64,000 nt of DNA from Adenanthera pavonina (taxonomy: Eukaryota > Streptophyta > Magnoliopsida > Fabales > Fabaceae): positions 1,798,001 to 1,862,000 of the forward strand of contig JAIVEN010000037.1 of NCBI GenBank assembly GCA_026686845.1, given 5' to 3'. This document shows, one piece after another, positions 10,904 to 22,689 of this stretch; the stretch's first letter is position 1; every line of letters begins with the position of its first letter. The notes beneath the pieces were generated by a model. That model did not search any database. It was not told where the DNA came from and saw nothing but the letters and a program-made list of their open reading frames with translations. The translations under genes and the position numbers were made by a program.

Positions 10904-13900
10904 CTAAATCTCACCATTTGGGGATTGAGAGCTAGTTGCAGAGAAGTCGGAAGATGACATAGGGATCGATATTGAGAGTTGTGTTGTAGAGAAAGCTAGC
11001 GGCTTGGATCTCTCATCTGACAGTCCAGACCATGGCTCCTTGCTTCTAGGCCATTCATCAAATAAAGGTCGAAGAGACTGGCTGCTCTCCAGCTTCGCAG
11101 GCTCCCCAGAGGCATACTCACTAGAGAGAAATGAGTGCTGAGGATAATCACTCTGCAGCATGGTGCTATTGCTCGATTTTGAGGTAGCAACTGAGGCAAC
11201 TCTGGTTGTCATCAAAGGCCACGTGTTTTCCATGGGTGATTCCATCCGGAGAAACCTATTACTTCCTGAAGCTTCAGAAATGAAACTATGCTCACCACCC
11301 TCAGATTTAAGCCCTTGAAGATACCTGATTATTTCACATTAAATTGTTAACAGTTAATGGATTGAAATATTAATTGTAACTATCCAAAAATTAATTTCAT
11401 CCTAGGCCAAGGAATCACACACACTGTACTTAAACCACAGTGCAAGTAACAACAAAAACAAACGTGAAGAAAACATAGAGCAATATATTAGATGACAACC
11501 TAATTTGCTCCAAGTTAAAAATATAGCTACAACATTTCAGCTCTCATTTACTTTGAACAAGTTTGTAATATAAATATAAAATAAGGAGCAACAATAACTT
11601 AATAAACAAGATGATTATGAGATGAAATTACTATGATGGGCCTGGATTGGCCCAACAGCCCCATGTTTATCAACGAAAAGAGAAAATGAACGCTGGTCCA
11701 AGAGAGAAGGGGTGGGACAAAGGGATTGCATTGAATATAGGCAGAGCTGAAGTGTGAAGAAGGAGGAAATGGTTTAGTGGAGAGTTCCAGATGAGTGTGG
11801 CTGGGCAATGTTTTTGGCTATTATTTTCTTTCTCCTGTGACTGTTTCGCTGTATTTCCTGAGCTCTAATCTTTGTTCCTTGAACTAGGATTGAGATTAAC
11901 TCAGTTTTATACATAAATGATACGAATATAGCTTGGGTTTCATCATACTACATTTGATTTGAGGTCATTCGTATTGAAAGAGTGCATACCCATATGCACA
12001 GATTGGGCGATAGTAATTGACCTTAAAAACATCAGAAATTTGGAGTTCTAGAAGTGTAATAATGACAATTCTGACTTCATTCAGTTTCAAGAAAGGTACA
12101 CATAAATTCAAAGCATCTCAATTCTTTTTTTCAGGAAGACCCCAGCATATGCATCTTCAACTTGATATAAATATTATATCATGCACGTATAAGATCAATA
12201 CCACGAAAAAAGTTAATTCAGACTGAAGGAATGGAAGTATTATGTATTGTAAACTGCTTTAGGTGTCAACATGCAACTGCTAATGTGCACCCTAATATAT
12301 TTCAAGATTATGTAGCAGCTGCAGCCATATGAAGAAAAATCATAACTGGACAGTTTTTGACAAATAAAATACCAAAACAAACCTCATAACGGACACTTTG
12401 AACTTTTGATGAAAAATAACAAACGGAGAGATAATATGGTTTCACTGTTTAGCATATGAATAAAGTTCTATGAGGACTAGACCAAATTACTGAGGAATAA
12501 CACTTTTAGAAGCCCACCTCAACTGCAAATCAAATCATACATGAACTCTAAACAAATAATTTGACAAAAACTATGGCCTGAAACATGTTCATTTCATAGA
12601 AAAGTATGGAAAAGTCTATTGTGAAACCAAATGGCAGCAATTTAAACCTGCTATGTAACATGGATGTGGTTCGGAGCTAATTTTAATAATACAACTAAAA
12701 AAGAAACTGCCACACACTCTTTCACTGGTAATGGATAAAAGGTGAGTGTGAGATATATTGCTCCTGAAAAAATAAAAAAAGGAATGGCAATAAGTTTTAA
12801 GGTAGCGCACCTATATTTTCCACTGTCTCTGATATTGCAGTAGAAAGCCACATAATAAGCATGCCATGGTATTTCAGGGTCATATCTCAGGAATAAATTA
12901 ATTCAAGTGACAAAATGCAAATAAAGGTTCCCAAAGCTATCAAGATTTTATCAAAAGAATCGACACCAAGAAGTTTGTAGACAAGTTTTATTCATGACGC
13001 TTTCCAGAATTTCTAACCAGTCCATGCCTAAGCATTGCCCAACACTAGAAAAGATAAAATATACCATCTTTGTCCCATATTATAAAGGCAATGAGAGGGG
13101 GTTCACGCATATTAAGAAATATTTATTAGATCATTAAACTTCGAAGAAAAACCAAAATTTCCAATTTTACCTCCATTAATTCCACTTCTTTCATTAAATA
13201 TAACACAAGTTACAATATTAATAATACAATAAATAAAGAACAAAAATGACAAATCACTATATGTTGCCTTATATTATGAGATAAGAAAAATTCCTCACGT
13301 CTTATAATATGAAATAGAGAGAGTAACAGTCACATTTCCCCTTCAACATCAAAAAGAAAGTTTTAGACAGAAAGATGAAGCAGATCCAGGTAGATAACAG
13401 CTACAGAGTATTCTTTAAATGGAAAAGAAAATATTGAATTAGATAATTCAGCAGTAAAATGCATCCTAGCAACTATTTCTAATGCTTTCAGATCTATATA
13501 GAAATGCAGAGAAACAGAAAATAAAGAACCCTACAGAAATAAATGAGACAATGAGAACCCCACTAGTCTGAGAAATTATAAAAGACTTAAAACTACATGA
13601 AAACATTAGGGCCCAGAGCATCCTTAGAAGCAGAAAAAAAAATGAAAAAGTTTCTGCTCTGACATATCCAATGCTCAAATCACATGACGGAAAATGTTAT
13701 GAATTTTGCTGTGGCAACATAATGTCAATAATATGGGCCCAAACCAGAACAACCAAAGGATATCAAAATCAACAACTCAGAAAATCTACCTATATTGTAA
13801 TATTCAAAGTAATGCATCAGAATCAGACAACAACACAGAAACTCAAGAACTTGAATTAATGAAGTTTCCACAACATATAAGCTCAATTATATATTTTCAT

Positions 13901-15496
13901 TTCGATGCTTTCTAGCACAAATCCACTTTCAAGAAGAGAGCGGTAGTAACAAATTCTATACCTGTATTCTCTACTTGGGATCCCATAGGGGATGGAATCC
14001 AGATGATACTGGGACTGGTAGGATCCAGAACCAGAGCCTTGGGGATTACTAAAGGCATTTGTGGAAAGGTTCTGGAAGTTTTCAGTTCTACTGCCGCCAC
14101 CTGTGACAGTCAGTGATGTCACAGTGGATGATGACTGTGTCATGGTATGTGATTCCACAGGCTTTCTTGAACGGTTGCGGCCACGGTGCATGTGGCGCTC
14201 ACAGTATTTTGAGTCTGGGTATGCCTCCTTGGAGCACCTCCACTTTTTTCCATCAGTCCTCCTGCATCGTCCTGGCTCTGGGTCCACCTTCTTCCCATAA
14301 AAGGAACAATAACTCACTGCAAAATAACATGCAGTTAGCTCATACTTTATCACCAATGTCTAGACACACAGTATATAATGAATAAGATGCATCATTAACA
14401 GTAAAAATGACAACATGGAATTACATAACTGCAAAATTGAAAAACTCCAGCTATTTGAATATGCCACCATTAATTTAATACTTCTTCCATGCATAGCAGC
14501 ACGGGGTTTCCACTTCCAAACCTCTCACTATAAGACCAACCTGGCGGCTTAAATTATTTAATACTTTATTGGTAAGATTTAGTTATAACTTCAAAAAGAA
14601 CAAGAAAAAGAAAAAGCAGAATCGAAAGGAGACGAATAATGGAAGCATGTACAAATCTATGTTTTTCTTAGCTAATCTCGTTTAACAAAAAAGGAAAAGA
14701 AAAGAAAAGAAAAAGAAAAATCCTTGAGTAGGGAAAGGAATGCTCAACCTCAAGAAAGTATGTTTAGTGCCAACAATAACAAAACCCCCAAAAATGAAAA
14801 AACCAATTCATTCTTTATGTAAAAGAAATGAATAATTCATTTGACCACTGCACAGATACTGGAATCAGATATAATAAGTTATCTCATGATTGAAGGTTGA
14901 CGCAATCTGTCATATAAGGCTTAAGCCGCATGTACCTCTTCTGTAAAATCAGGAGTACGTCTTTAAATAAAGGGAAAGCCCATATGCAATCTTTAGGAAT
15001 GAAGAGAGCCATCGCTGTCACTTGCACACGATGAACATCCCATAGTATATTGCAGTTACCAAATCATACAGGTTATTTATTTTTAAATGAAGTTAGAAAG
15101 AATGCACAGTTGCCGATGAATGATTCATGAGAATAATAAAAAGCGGGACACTTTGATCTCAAACATTAAAATGAGAAAACACAACCAAAACAAACGAGCT
15201 GCTCGTAAACAATGATAGAAACCCAGAAAGTCAATCCAAAATCCGGAGCTTAGATGGAGACAGAAGGGCACGGGATTCAGGAACTTACTAGTGGGATGGT
15301 GAAAGAACCTTTGAGAAATGGACTCGAAGCTCCTCTGAATGGGGAGGACAAGATCAGGAGGCACGGGAAGACCCGCCACCATATACTTGAAAATCAAAGC
15401 TTGGTGCTCCAGTTCCTGCCACTGAGAGACTGTGAAAGGTGACCTAGTGATCCCCATCATCCCCGTACCTCCGCCACTTGCACTGCTGCTATTCAT
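10904..15496 (-). CDS. GRF: Growth-regulating factor (GRF) transcription factor
   Basis: Plant GRFs are nuclear transcription factors that act with GIF coactivators to promote cell proliferation in leaves and other organs. Coding exons on the minus strand are 15496-15289, 14316-13962 and 11324-10904, all with GT..AG junctions and consistent phase, giving 327 aa. The start is the ATG at 15496; the GTG six bases upstream is not needed. A QLQ domain (about 20-56, SPFTVSQWQELEHQAL...) binds GIFs. The WRC domain (about 80-123, DPEPGRCRRTDGKKWRC, zinc ligands C87, C97, C108, H111) has the basic RNRSRKPVE tail. The C-terminus carries the family TTQLSISIPM motif (301-310). The WRC exon contains a miR396 site. 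Intron 1 is 972 bp; intron 2 (2637 bp) carries a Stowaway-like MITE. It is in the shorter half of the family's size range, and the exact subclass is not assigned. Confidence 0.95.
13064..13323 (-). mobile_element. Stowaway-like MITE in GRF intron 2
   Basis: About 260 bp, flanked by TA at 13062-13063 and 13324-13325. The inverted ends are worn (CCATCTTTGTCCCATATTATAA versus CTCTCTCTATTTCATATTATAAG). The whole body aligns in reverse complement with the clearer copy at 33207-33466, including a shared TACAATATTA.TAATACAATAAAT core. Confidence 0.75.
14153..14174 (-). promoter_or_regulatory. miR396 target site in GRF exon 2
   Basis: The plus strand here reads TTCCACAGGCTTTCTTGAAC plus GG, close to mature miR396 itself with the one-base bulge usual for GRF targets. 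The transcript from the minus strand therefore carries the conserved complementary site, placed at the codons for RSRKPVE. This is the standard post-transcriptional control of GRF genes. Confidence 0.9.
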
Positions 15497-15546
15497 TTCC
15501 ACTAATACTGCTACTCCTGTGAGTTGAAGACACAGAATTTGTCAAA

Positions 15547-15609
15547 TCAAACATAGCCAGAGGCAAAATATGGTATCACACACAGATCGAGCTCTGCGGG
15601 AACCACCAT
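15547..15609 (-). promoter_or_regulatory. Upstream ORF in the GRF leader
   Basis: On the minus strand an ATG at 15609 opens a 20-codon frame (MVVPAELDLCVIPYFASGYV) that stops at 15547, about 50 bases before the GRF ATG. It matters only if the transcript starts upstream of 15609 and the region is not removed by a leader intron; a possible acceptor (CAACTCACAG) lies between the two. Confidence 0.4.
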
Positions 15610-15759
15610 GGGTTGCTCTGTTTCTGTGGGATACTCTGCGTATGACCGGAAGCTATGGGTATTAGCGTATGTCGGAAAAAGGGGCGATGCCTGTCCTAGA
15701 AGACTCAAGGCGAAGGATGGTGTCCTCAGTGAACAATAAGCTTCTTCTCCCTAGGGCTT

Positions 15760-16800
15760 TTTCTTTTTATTTTTTCCTTTTTTCAATTTTTTTGTAAGAT
15801 ATCCATCTATGTTTTCTGGTAGGCATCATGTAACGGGTCCTTTAGGAAATGAGCCATCCATAGAATAGACTAAATCAAATCAATCCAACGAAAGCAATTA
15901 ATCAGGGTTTGTATATAAATTTTATATTATTATGAAAAAATTCAAATTAATATTAATAATATTAATCAACATAAAATATAAAATATGTATGAAGTTGCGC
16001 TCTTTATAAATTACAAGTAGTGTCTCTTCTTATATTTTTAACAAATTTTTTATTTTAATTTTTTAATTTTCTATATACATTTTATTAAACTCCATGTAAC
16101 TTTGTTTTTATTCCTTCAATATTTCTTTATATAGTTTCATAAGGTTTAGACTTTAAATGTCAAAAAGGATATATACAGTTTTCACACAAAAAAAATCCTA
16201 AGTTATTACCTCATTCATACATTGTACGAAATAAAAATATACAATTTACACATAACAAGTACATGATTTTATCAAACTGATAAAAGTAAGATTCAGATGA
16301 ATTCTAATTATAATTAAATTTATTTAAGGAATGAATTGCACTATTCAATATCTTTGACTTGTAAATAATGTAATTTGTTATAAATTAGATTAGTTGTATT
16401 GATATTGGTGTCATGATTTATATATATTGATGATTGATTATATGGTCTTTTATGCATATAATTTATTTTATCAAAAGTGCTAATCAGTTCCATTTTATAT
16501 GATATATTAATATTAATTAATAACATTTATTATTTCTTTTAATTGAATAAAATGGTTTTTTCTTCAAAATTATTATTTTTATTCTATTTTATATAAAAAG
16601 CACTAATGCCAAAGGTAAATGATTGAGAATAGCCTAGATAAAAACAGGTATGGAACTATATCATAAATTCATAATTATAATATAAATAATTAACTTATTA
16701 GGAAACAATTAAGAGAGTCCTAAGTATGGATCAATAAATTACAAGAATTTATATAATAAAGAGTTAAAAGTGATATCATTTGGGGGCATGAAATATGAAT
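15760..16800. other. GRF upstream region, then AT-rich intergenic
   Basis: The first ~100 bases upstream of the presumed GRF leader are T-rich on the plus strand (A-rich on the transcribed sense). Beyond about 15900 the sequence is very AT-rich with no gene. No confident TATA box can be singled out. Confidence 0.4.
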
Positions 16801-16867
16801 TGAAGTAGGGAATTGATTCAGGCCAAAGATAAAAGTAGTGGGGAATTGATTGATTTTAGGTTTAGTA

Positions 16868-16995
16868 ATAAAATGTGTGGGGCCATGAGGGAGATGAACA
16901 AGACAAGCTGGGCCAAAGGTGAAGATGAAACGAAGAAGAAGGCATTAGGCACCGCTGGAGGGAACCAGCGAGTGGTTGCCGGAATGCAGGCGACA
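16868..16995 (+). repeat. Segmental duplicate A, left part
   Basis: The phrase AAAATGTGTGGGGCCATGA and the following ~110 bases are matched, in the same orientation, by 40728-40780 plus 41795-41850. There the match is interrupted by about 1 kb of inserted MITE sequence. It contains a short open frame, but its copy is not open, so I do not call a gene. Confidence 0.7.
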
Positions 16996-17039
16996 TTCGA
17001 TGTGGGCCTCACACCGATTGCCAATTGCCAATAATTCAT

Positions 17040-17939
17040 TACAATGATTTTTTTTTTTATTAAGTAAAAATGATAGTTCAAAATGGATTTTATCTTTTTA
17101 AATAAATTTTTTTTTATCTACGCAACACAACGTTACATGACATTTATCATAAAATGACCAAACCCTTAAAAATAAAGGACCAAAATCCAATACATCCATC
17201 CATCCCTCACTGTATTTGTGGTCCCTTTACCCCAACCCCAATGCCTGAACCCTGTACTGTACCTGTAACTCCTGTACCCCCACCTCCATTATTACAAACA
17301 AAGAAGAAATTACAATATTACTATTACCTAATCCTACCAATTGTGAAATGTCGCTTCAAATCACGGCCTTTTTTTCTCATGACACCTTGGTTTTATTCTC
17401 AAATTTTTAATATATTATCCTTTTTAGTTTTTAATATAAAAATTTTTAATTGAATAATGTGAATTAAAAGTTAAAAATAGTTCATTATTATAATTTTTTA
17501 AAATTTATAATATTTTTTTAAAATTATCTTTATTAAATTTCTCTTTTTTTTTTTCATGACTTGACCGACATTTTTTTATGTAATAACTAATAAATACTGT
17601 CTTGTATATTAAAAATTATTAAATATTTAAAATAAAAAAATATATTATATTTAGAATAGAAGAAATTACATGTTTTATTTGGAAAATATACATATCACAT
17701 TGAAAAAAAAAATCCATGGCTGTGCATGCTTCATTTATTCATCATGAGCCACACACCTATCTTCAATTTATCACCACACCAACCTTCTCTTCCTTTCTCT
17801 CTCTGTTTTTTTTTTAAGAAACCTTTCTCTTTGTACTCTTTCCTTTCATTGTGTACTCTTTCCTTTCATTCTATTGTCTCATTAGCATTTTGTCCACTGA
17901 ATGTACCTTGGCGGAAGTTGAAACTTGGAACCACCATTA
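17040..17939. other. AT-rich intergenic
   Basis: No gene seen. A CA-rich pyrimidine patch spans about 17200-17300. A small direct repeat, TGTACTCTTTCCTTTCAT, occurs twice within 17830-17870. Confidence 0.45.
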
Positions 17940-18330
17940 GGGCTATTTGATTCTCTATTTTATAAAATTAAATTAAGATAAATAAAGTTTATAAAAATGA
18001 AGTTTAGATAAAGTAAGTTTATTGGAAGTTGTTATGTTTGGATATTTTTTTTGTAAAAGTAAGTTTGACAAAAAATCTGTTTGGATGATAGGGGTTAAAG
18101 GTACTTTTAGATGTATAATATAGAGTAAATTTGTTTCTCCTTTTTCAAAACTCACGTTTTGTTAAAGGAAAAGTAACTTTTCCCCTCCTTTTCCAAAACC
18201 ACAGTTTAACCCACTTTTTATTTTTCAAAAAGTCAGTTTGTGTTTCATCTGTGTTTGGCCAAACACATCTTTTAGAAAACCATGGTTGAAAACCATGGTT
18301 ATGTTTACAAAACAATGAACCAAACATGCA
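17940..18330 (-). mobile_element. Shortened hAT-like MITE, reverse copy of 24935-25477
   Basis: About 390 bp that match about 25100-25477 in reverse complement nearly throughout, including the GTGTTTGGCCAAACACATCTTTTAG segment in reversed form. The left end GGGCTATTTGATTCTC corresponds to the GAGAACCAAACGGGC end of the other copy. About 150 bp of the opposite arm are missing. The apparent reading frames in both copies are only shared repeat sequence. Confidence 0.75.
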
Positions 18331-18549
18331 CTAGGTATGTATTAATCCTGACTGTGTGTGGTCATTACATACTTTACTGTTAATAAAGAATAAATAACAC
18401 ATAGTAATTAACAAGATCCAGATGCAGTTGGTAAATAATTAAATCTCTTAAATCTATTTTTCTGAATTCAATTCATGACCGTGTATATGAAAAGATTTTA
18501 TTGGTAAAAATAAAACTCACTTTAGTGATCTCTATACTTTAAAAAATTA

Positions 18550-19985
18550 GTCTTCGGCTATTGTTCACCACCAGGTTATACCGCAAGCGTACGGGCGAGG
18601 TATAGTAAAGCGATGAATGAGTATCGTTCTCACAGGGACTTAGATTAAAAAGCGGTCAAACATTGGACATCGCATTTCCGATTAATTTGAGCAAAGTAAT
18701 TTAGAAGTTCACTATTCAATTAACTTCAACTATGAAGACAAGCGTACAAAATTAGCAACACGGACACTGAGAACTTAAAGAATTCAGGGAGATCTAGGAT
18801 TATTCATTCCCCTTGTATTTCATGAATACCCACTTAAACCCTTTTTACAATTATTCTTAATGCAAAATTATGTTAGTCAGGATACCAATTTAACTATTTA
18901 TGCTCTCTCGAATCTCCAAATAGCTGTTAGTGTAATTAATTAGATGATCTCTTACTAATTAATGAACCCTTCGTATTCAATCCAAATCCTAAGTGACTAT
19001 ATGAGGTTAATGAGTATATCTCTACCCCACTAACACAACTTGTTACTCAACAAAGCAAGATTCAAGTTCTCATACGACCCAACTCAAGTTCTTTATATAA
19101 GCTAACTTTCTCAAGCATAACTTAAATGAACTAAACAATCTTATTGATGGCCAAACAATAAGAAGCATTAAGAGTAGAGTTAAATCAACATAACGATTGC
19201 ATTAATTACAATTATAATAGAGACATGAGTGTTCAATCCATGCAAGGGTTCAGAATAATCCTAGAAATGGACACTAGCCACTCATGATCAACAACATCAT
19301 TAAAACATATATCTCAATCGATATCATTCTTGAACAAAAGTGAAACGAGGAGGAAGTAGATGCAAGAAAACCAAAGGATGACTCTGAAATCTGCCCAGAA
19401 ATTCGAATCCTCGCTTCAAGCTCCTTCAAGGAATCAAATGCCAGCACACCCAAGCTCCCCCAGAATCAGTTCTCCGACTCCACTCGTGCCCTAGCTACCT
19501 CCTCATTTCTCCCAGTCTCCCCCTTAAGACTCCAGCGTTCGAGTGAAGCTTTGCGTTTTGCTAACGAGGGGTTCTCGCCGCGTCTATAGGATCCTGGCCG
19601 CGGCGGCGTAGTGAGCTTGGCTTACCATCTTTCTACTCTGCCTGCATGCGGCCGCGGCTTCATTCTTTCAGCCGCGGCGTGGACTTTCCAGAAGCATTTT
19701 CTCTCCTTTCACCCGTTATATTCACTCCTCCTCTGATCTTCAGGTCCGTACTCCATTGCTCTCCCAAAATTCCTACAAAAAGAAGAGGAATTAAAATCTT
19801 TTTCGGGTATAAACTAATGCATAATAAGACAAAAATATACTATCATGCATTATTAGGATTACATCATATTTTCCTATCCTGAGTATCAAGTATGTACATA
19901 TATGAATGCGCAACTCAAGGAAAATGTGCTGAAATGATGTAATTTGGTATGATTAACAGCTATCGGTCAAAGGATATCATTAATG
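18550..19985. mobile_element. Fragment of a non-autonomous LTR-type (LARD-like) repeat
   Basis: The start (ATACCGCAAGCGTACGGG, then GAGTATCGTTCTCACAGGGA) is wording seen at the ends of large non-autonomous retroelement derivatives in many plants. It runs to a GC spike with repeated CCGCGGC motifs (19595-19680). No coding domain is present and I could not define the ends or a target duplication, so the family call rests on memory of similar plant repeats. Confidence 0.5.
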
Positions 19986-21480
19986 CTCACAAAATAAATA
20001 AATAACACATAATTTTTTATGAATTTTGTTGAAATTTCGTAAATCTCTTCTCTATTTTTAAATCTTACACAAATTTGTTTAAAAAATAAAACATAAATTC
20101 TATGGGTCATTTTCTAAATTTGCTAAAATCATAAAGTTCTCAAGTATTTTCAAACTTGTACAAGGAAAATTGCAACCGTAGACCTTATCAAGTTAAAGGG
20201 CCCTTGCTGACTCATGAAAATTATGAGTATTTCCTTCAAGAGAAATGGACCATGGACAGAAACCTCAATGATACTCTTACGTCTTGTTTGGTATGCAAGA
20301 ACCATGAGCATGGAAATGAAATCTGAAAAAGATTCTAAGTTTGAGAATGTTTGGTAATTCAAAATTGTGAATACTAAGAAATATAATTAAGGCGAAAACC
20401 CTTGAATCTAATTCCATCATTATCACGATGGAATTGGTTCAATTTTCCTAGAATCTATTGTTAAATCAGTATGTAGAAAATGAAATTATTAGTGCCTAGA
20501 AATGTGTGAGAGCACAGTATTCTTAAGGTGCTAATTCGTCTTCACTTAGATTGTTGTAGAATTCCAGCAAACCACCCCTATGAGTAATTCTGAACACCTA
20601 AGATATCAGACAGCAACTTCAAGTATCTATCTACAATGTAGAACAACAAAATAGAGAAGAAGTAAAGAAGAAAGCTGAAGAATATTTCTATGCGTCTGTG
20701 TTTCTGGTCTCCTCTCAAAATATAGAAGGGAAATATGAAACCGAAATTAATGACAATTAAAAAGAAAAACAATTTTTAAATGTTGAAAACCCATTTCTAA
20801 TTTGAGGATAAAAGATCCATTTCTTATCGGTTTAATTTTTTATTTATTTTATTTTATATTTTCCAAAAGAAAACACCAGATTAGACACACAAGTGATAAG
20901 TGCTAAGTATTTAAATATTAATATTAATTAATTCCAAAAGAAAACACCAGATTAGACACACTAGATTAAACACCGGATTAGACACACAAGTATTTAAGTA
21001 TTTCCACTTTATTTCCTTTAAGCACCATTTGATATGTGTAACACCTCATTTTTTATAAAGATTTTTGGATAGTTATTCTTATGCAATGTGAGACTTTGTC
21101 TCTTCACTTTTTTCAAACTATTCCAACATCTATATGGACATACATCTCTGCCCTAATCTCCCTATCATACTCTCCTTGAGTCTCAAAATGTTGATTTGAC
21201 ATGAAATTGTTGAAATATTGAGTTCTGTCTAAAATTTGTTTACAAGAAGTAGGTCTTCCAAGAAGGATTATTGTTGTTCATTGTTTCCAACAATATGGTT
21301 TTTTTCCTTTTATGACAGGGGCATTTGAGTCCTTTTGTATATTAAGTATATATATATCAAAATAAAAATATATTAGGATTTCATTAACTGTACTTTTAAA
21401 ATCTAATTCTATTATTTTTTTCATTCCTATTTTCATTCCCTTTTCTATTTCAATTCCTTTCAAAACCTTTCTCATCATAT
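19986..21480. other. AT-rich intergenic with local duplications
   Basis: No gene seen. The phrase CCAAAAGAAAACACCAGATT followed by AGACACAC occurs at about 20863 and 20932, with a third partial copy at about 20970. The interval from TTGTTTGGTATGC (20285) to CATATCAAACATAGC (about 21490) may be a MITE-like insert, but the inverted ends are weak. Confidence 0.4.
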
Positions 21481-21721
21481 CAAACATAGCATTAAGGAAT
21501 TGAAAGAGGAATTTGAACAAGAATACCTTTGGGCATACAAAGCAAGGGAAAAGATTAGCCTTGGTTAGGTTGAAAGATAAATAAAATTAGGTTTTGTTAC
21601 CAACTAAATCCAATAATTAGGTTTTGCTTCCTTAGACTGATTTATGACATTGAAGGATTATGGAAGCCAAATAATGACATCAAATAACAATGGTAACTTA
21701 AAATGAAATGATTAGCCTTGG
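21481..21721 (+). repeat. Duplicated segment unit A1
   Basis: This unit (GGAATTGAAAGAGGAATTTG ... GACATCAAATAACAATGGTAACTT) is repeated directly next to itself as 21722-21818 plus 22473-22600, where a MULE MITE splits it. A further copy is at 41955-42118 plus 43028-43075. Confidence 0.75.
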
Positions 21722-22640
21722 CATTAAGGAATTGAAAGAGGAATTTGAACAAGAATACTTTTATGCATACAAAGCAAGGGAAAACATTAGCTTTGGCTAG
21801 GCAAAGAGATAAACAAAAGGGGGAATGACATTGATGACCAAAATTTTTAATTAATCCCATTTTAGGATAAAAAAATTTAAAAATATCAGAAAATGACCAT
21901 GGTCTCAAATTAATTAAAAATATAAATATGAAATGACTTAAATACCCTTGTAAAAAGCTTTTATATTTAACATCTGCTTTTTACTACTCTTTTTCATAAA
22001 TTTGACACTGAATATTCCTAATTTTACACTGAACACATTGTGAAATATGAGTGTAAAATTGAGAAAGTTTAGTGTCAAATTTATGAAAATGAGTAGTAAA
22101 AAGTAGATGTTGAGTAGTAAAAAAGTTAAAGTTGAGTATAAAATTCTGAGACTTATCTAGTGTTAAATTGGGAGTTTTCAGTGTTAAATTGTAGAACATG
22201 AATAGTAAAACGCAGAAGATGAGTATAAAATCTTGAATGTTGAATTCTTTATTTTGTTCAGTGTAAAATTGGGGAAGTTCAGTGTTAAATTTCAAAAGAA
22301 GAGTAGTAAAAAGCAGATATTGAGTATAAAACACTTTAACAAGGGCAATTAGGTCATTTTTTATTTAAAATTTTGATCAATTTGAGACCATGGTCATTTT
22401 ATGGTATTTTCAAATTTTTTTATCATAAAATGAAACTAATTGAAAGTTTTAGTCCTTAAATATCATTTCTCCTAAACAAAATTCAGTTTTACTACCTACT
22501 AAACCCAATAACTAGGTTTTGCTTGCTTGGGTTGATTTATGACGCTAAAGGATTATGGTAGCCAAAATAGTGACATCAAATAACCATAGTAACTTGAAAA
22601 AAAAAAAACTTGCTGGGATTCGAAATTGCATCTTCAAGCT
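21722..22640 (+). repeat. Duplicated segment unit A2, split by a MULE MITE
   Basis: Left piece 21722-21818 matches the start of unit A1 (GGCATTAAGGAATTGAAAGAGG). The right piece from 22482 on matches the end of A1 (CCCAATAACTAGGTTTTGCTT, GACATCAAATAACCATAG) and continues to CTTGCTGGGATTCGAA at about 22609, which is also found at 43118 next to the third copy. The element at 21819-22472 was inserted later. Confidence 0.75.
21810..22481. mobile_element. Long-TIR MULE-type MITE with perfect 9-bp target duplication
   Basis: A 654-bp element (21819-22472) between two copies of TAAACAAAA (21810-21818 and 22473-22481). The inverted repeats are about 110 bp long: GGGGGAATGACATT...GATAAAAAAATTT...AATGACCATGGTCTCAAATT on the left matches the reverse complement of the right (GGAGAAATGATATT...). 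A 9-bp duplication with long inverted repeats is the Mutator-like signature. The core is made of degenerate direct repeats of AGTGT(A/T)AAATTG...GAGTAGTAAAA...GAGTATAAAA. No transposase is encoded. Confidence 0.88.
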
Positions 22641-22680
22641 GGAAACAAAAAAAAGAAGAAGAAGCTACCACTTCGCCTAT
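22597..22680 (-). other. tRNA-like or SINE-like pol III motif pair (weak)
   Basis: On the minus strand an A-box-like AGGCGAAGTGGTAGC (22678-22664) is followed by a B-box-like GGATTCGAAAT complement (about 22626-22616) and then a run of T (22608-22597). The stem of a true tRNA is not apparent. The same B-box phrase recurs at about 43126-43136 without a good A box. It could be a SINE head or a tRNA relic. Confidence 0.3.
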
Positions 22681-22689
22681 GTGTCTCAT

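Noticed and set aside
14061..14385. Plus-strand frames opposite GRF exon 2
   Set aside because: Shadows of the WRC exon.
17973..18155. 60-codon frame similar to one at 25262-25444
   Set aside because: The similarity is explained by the two inverted copies of one MITE, not by a protein.
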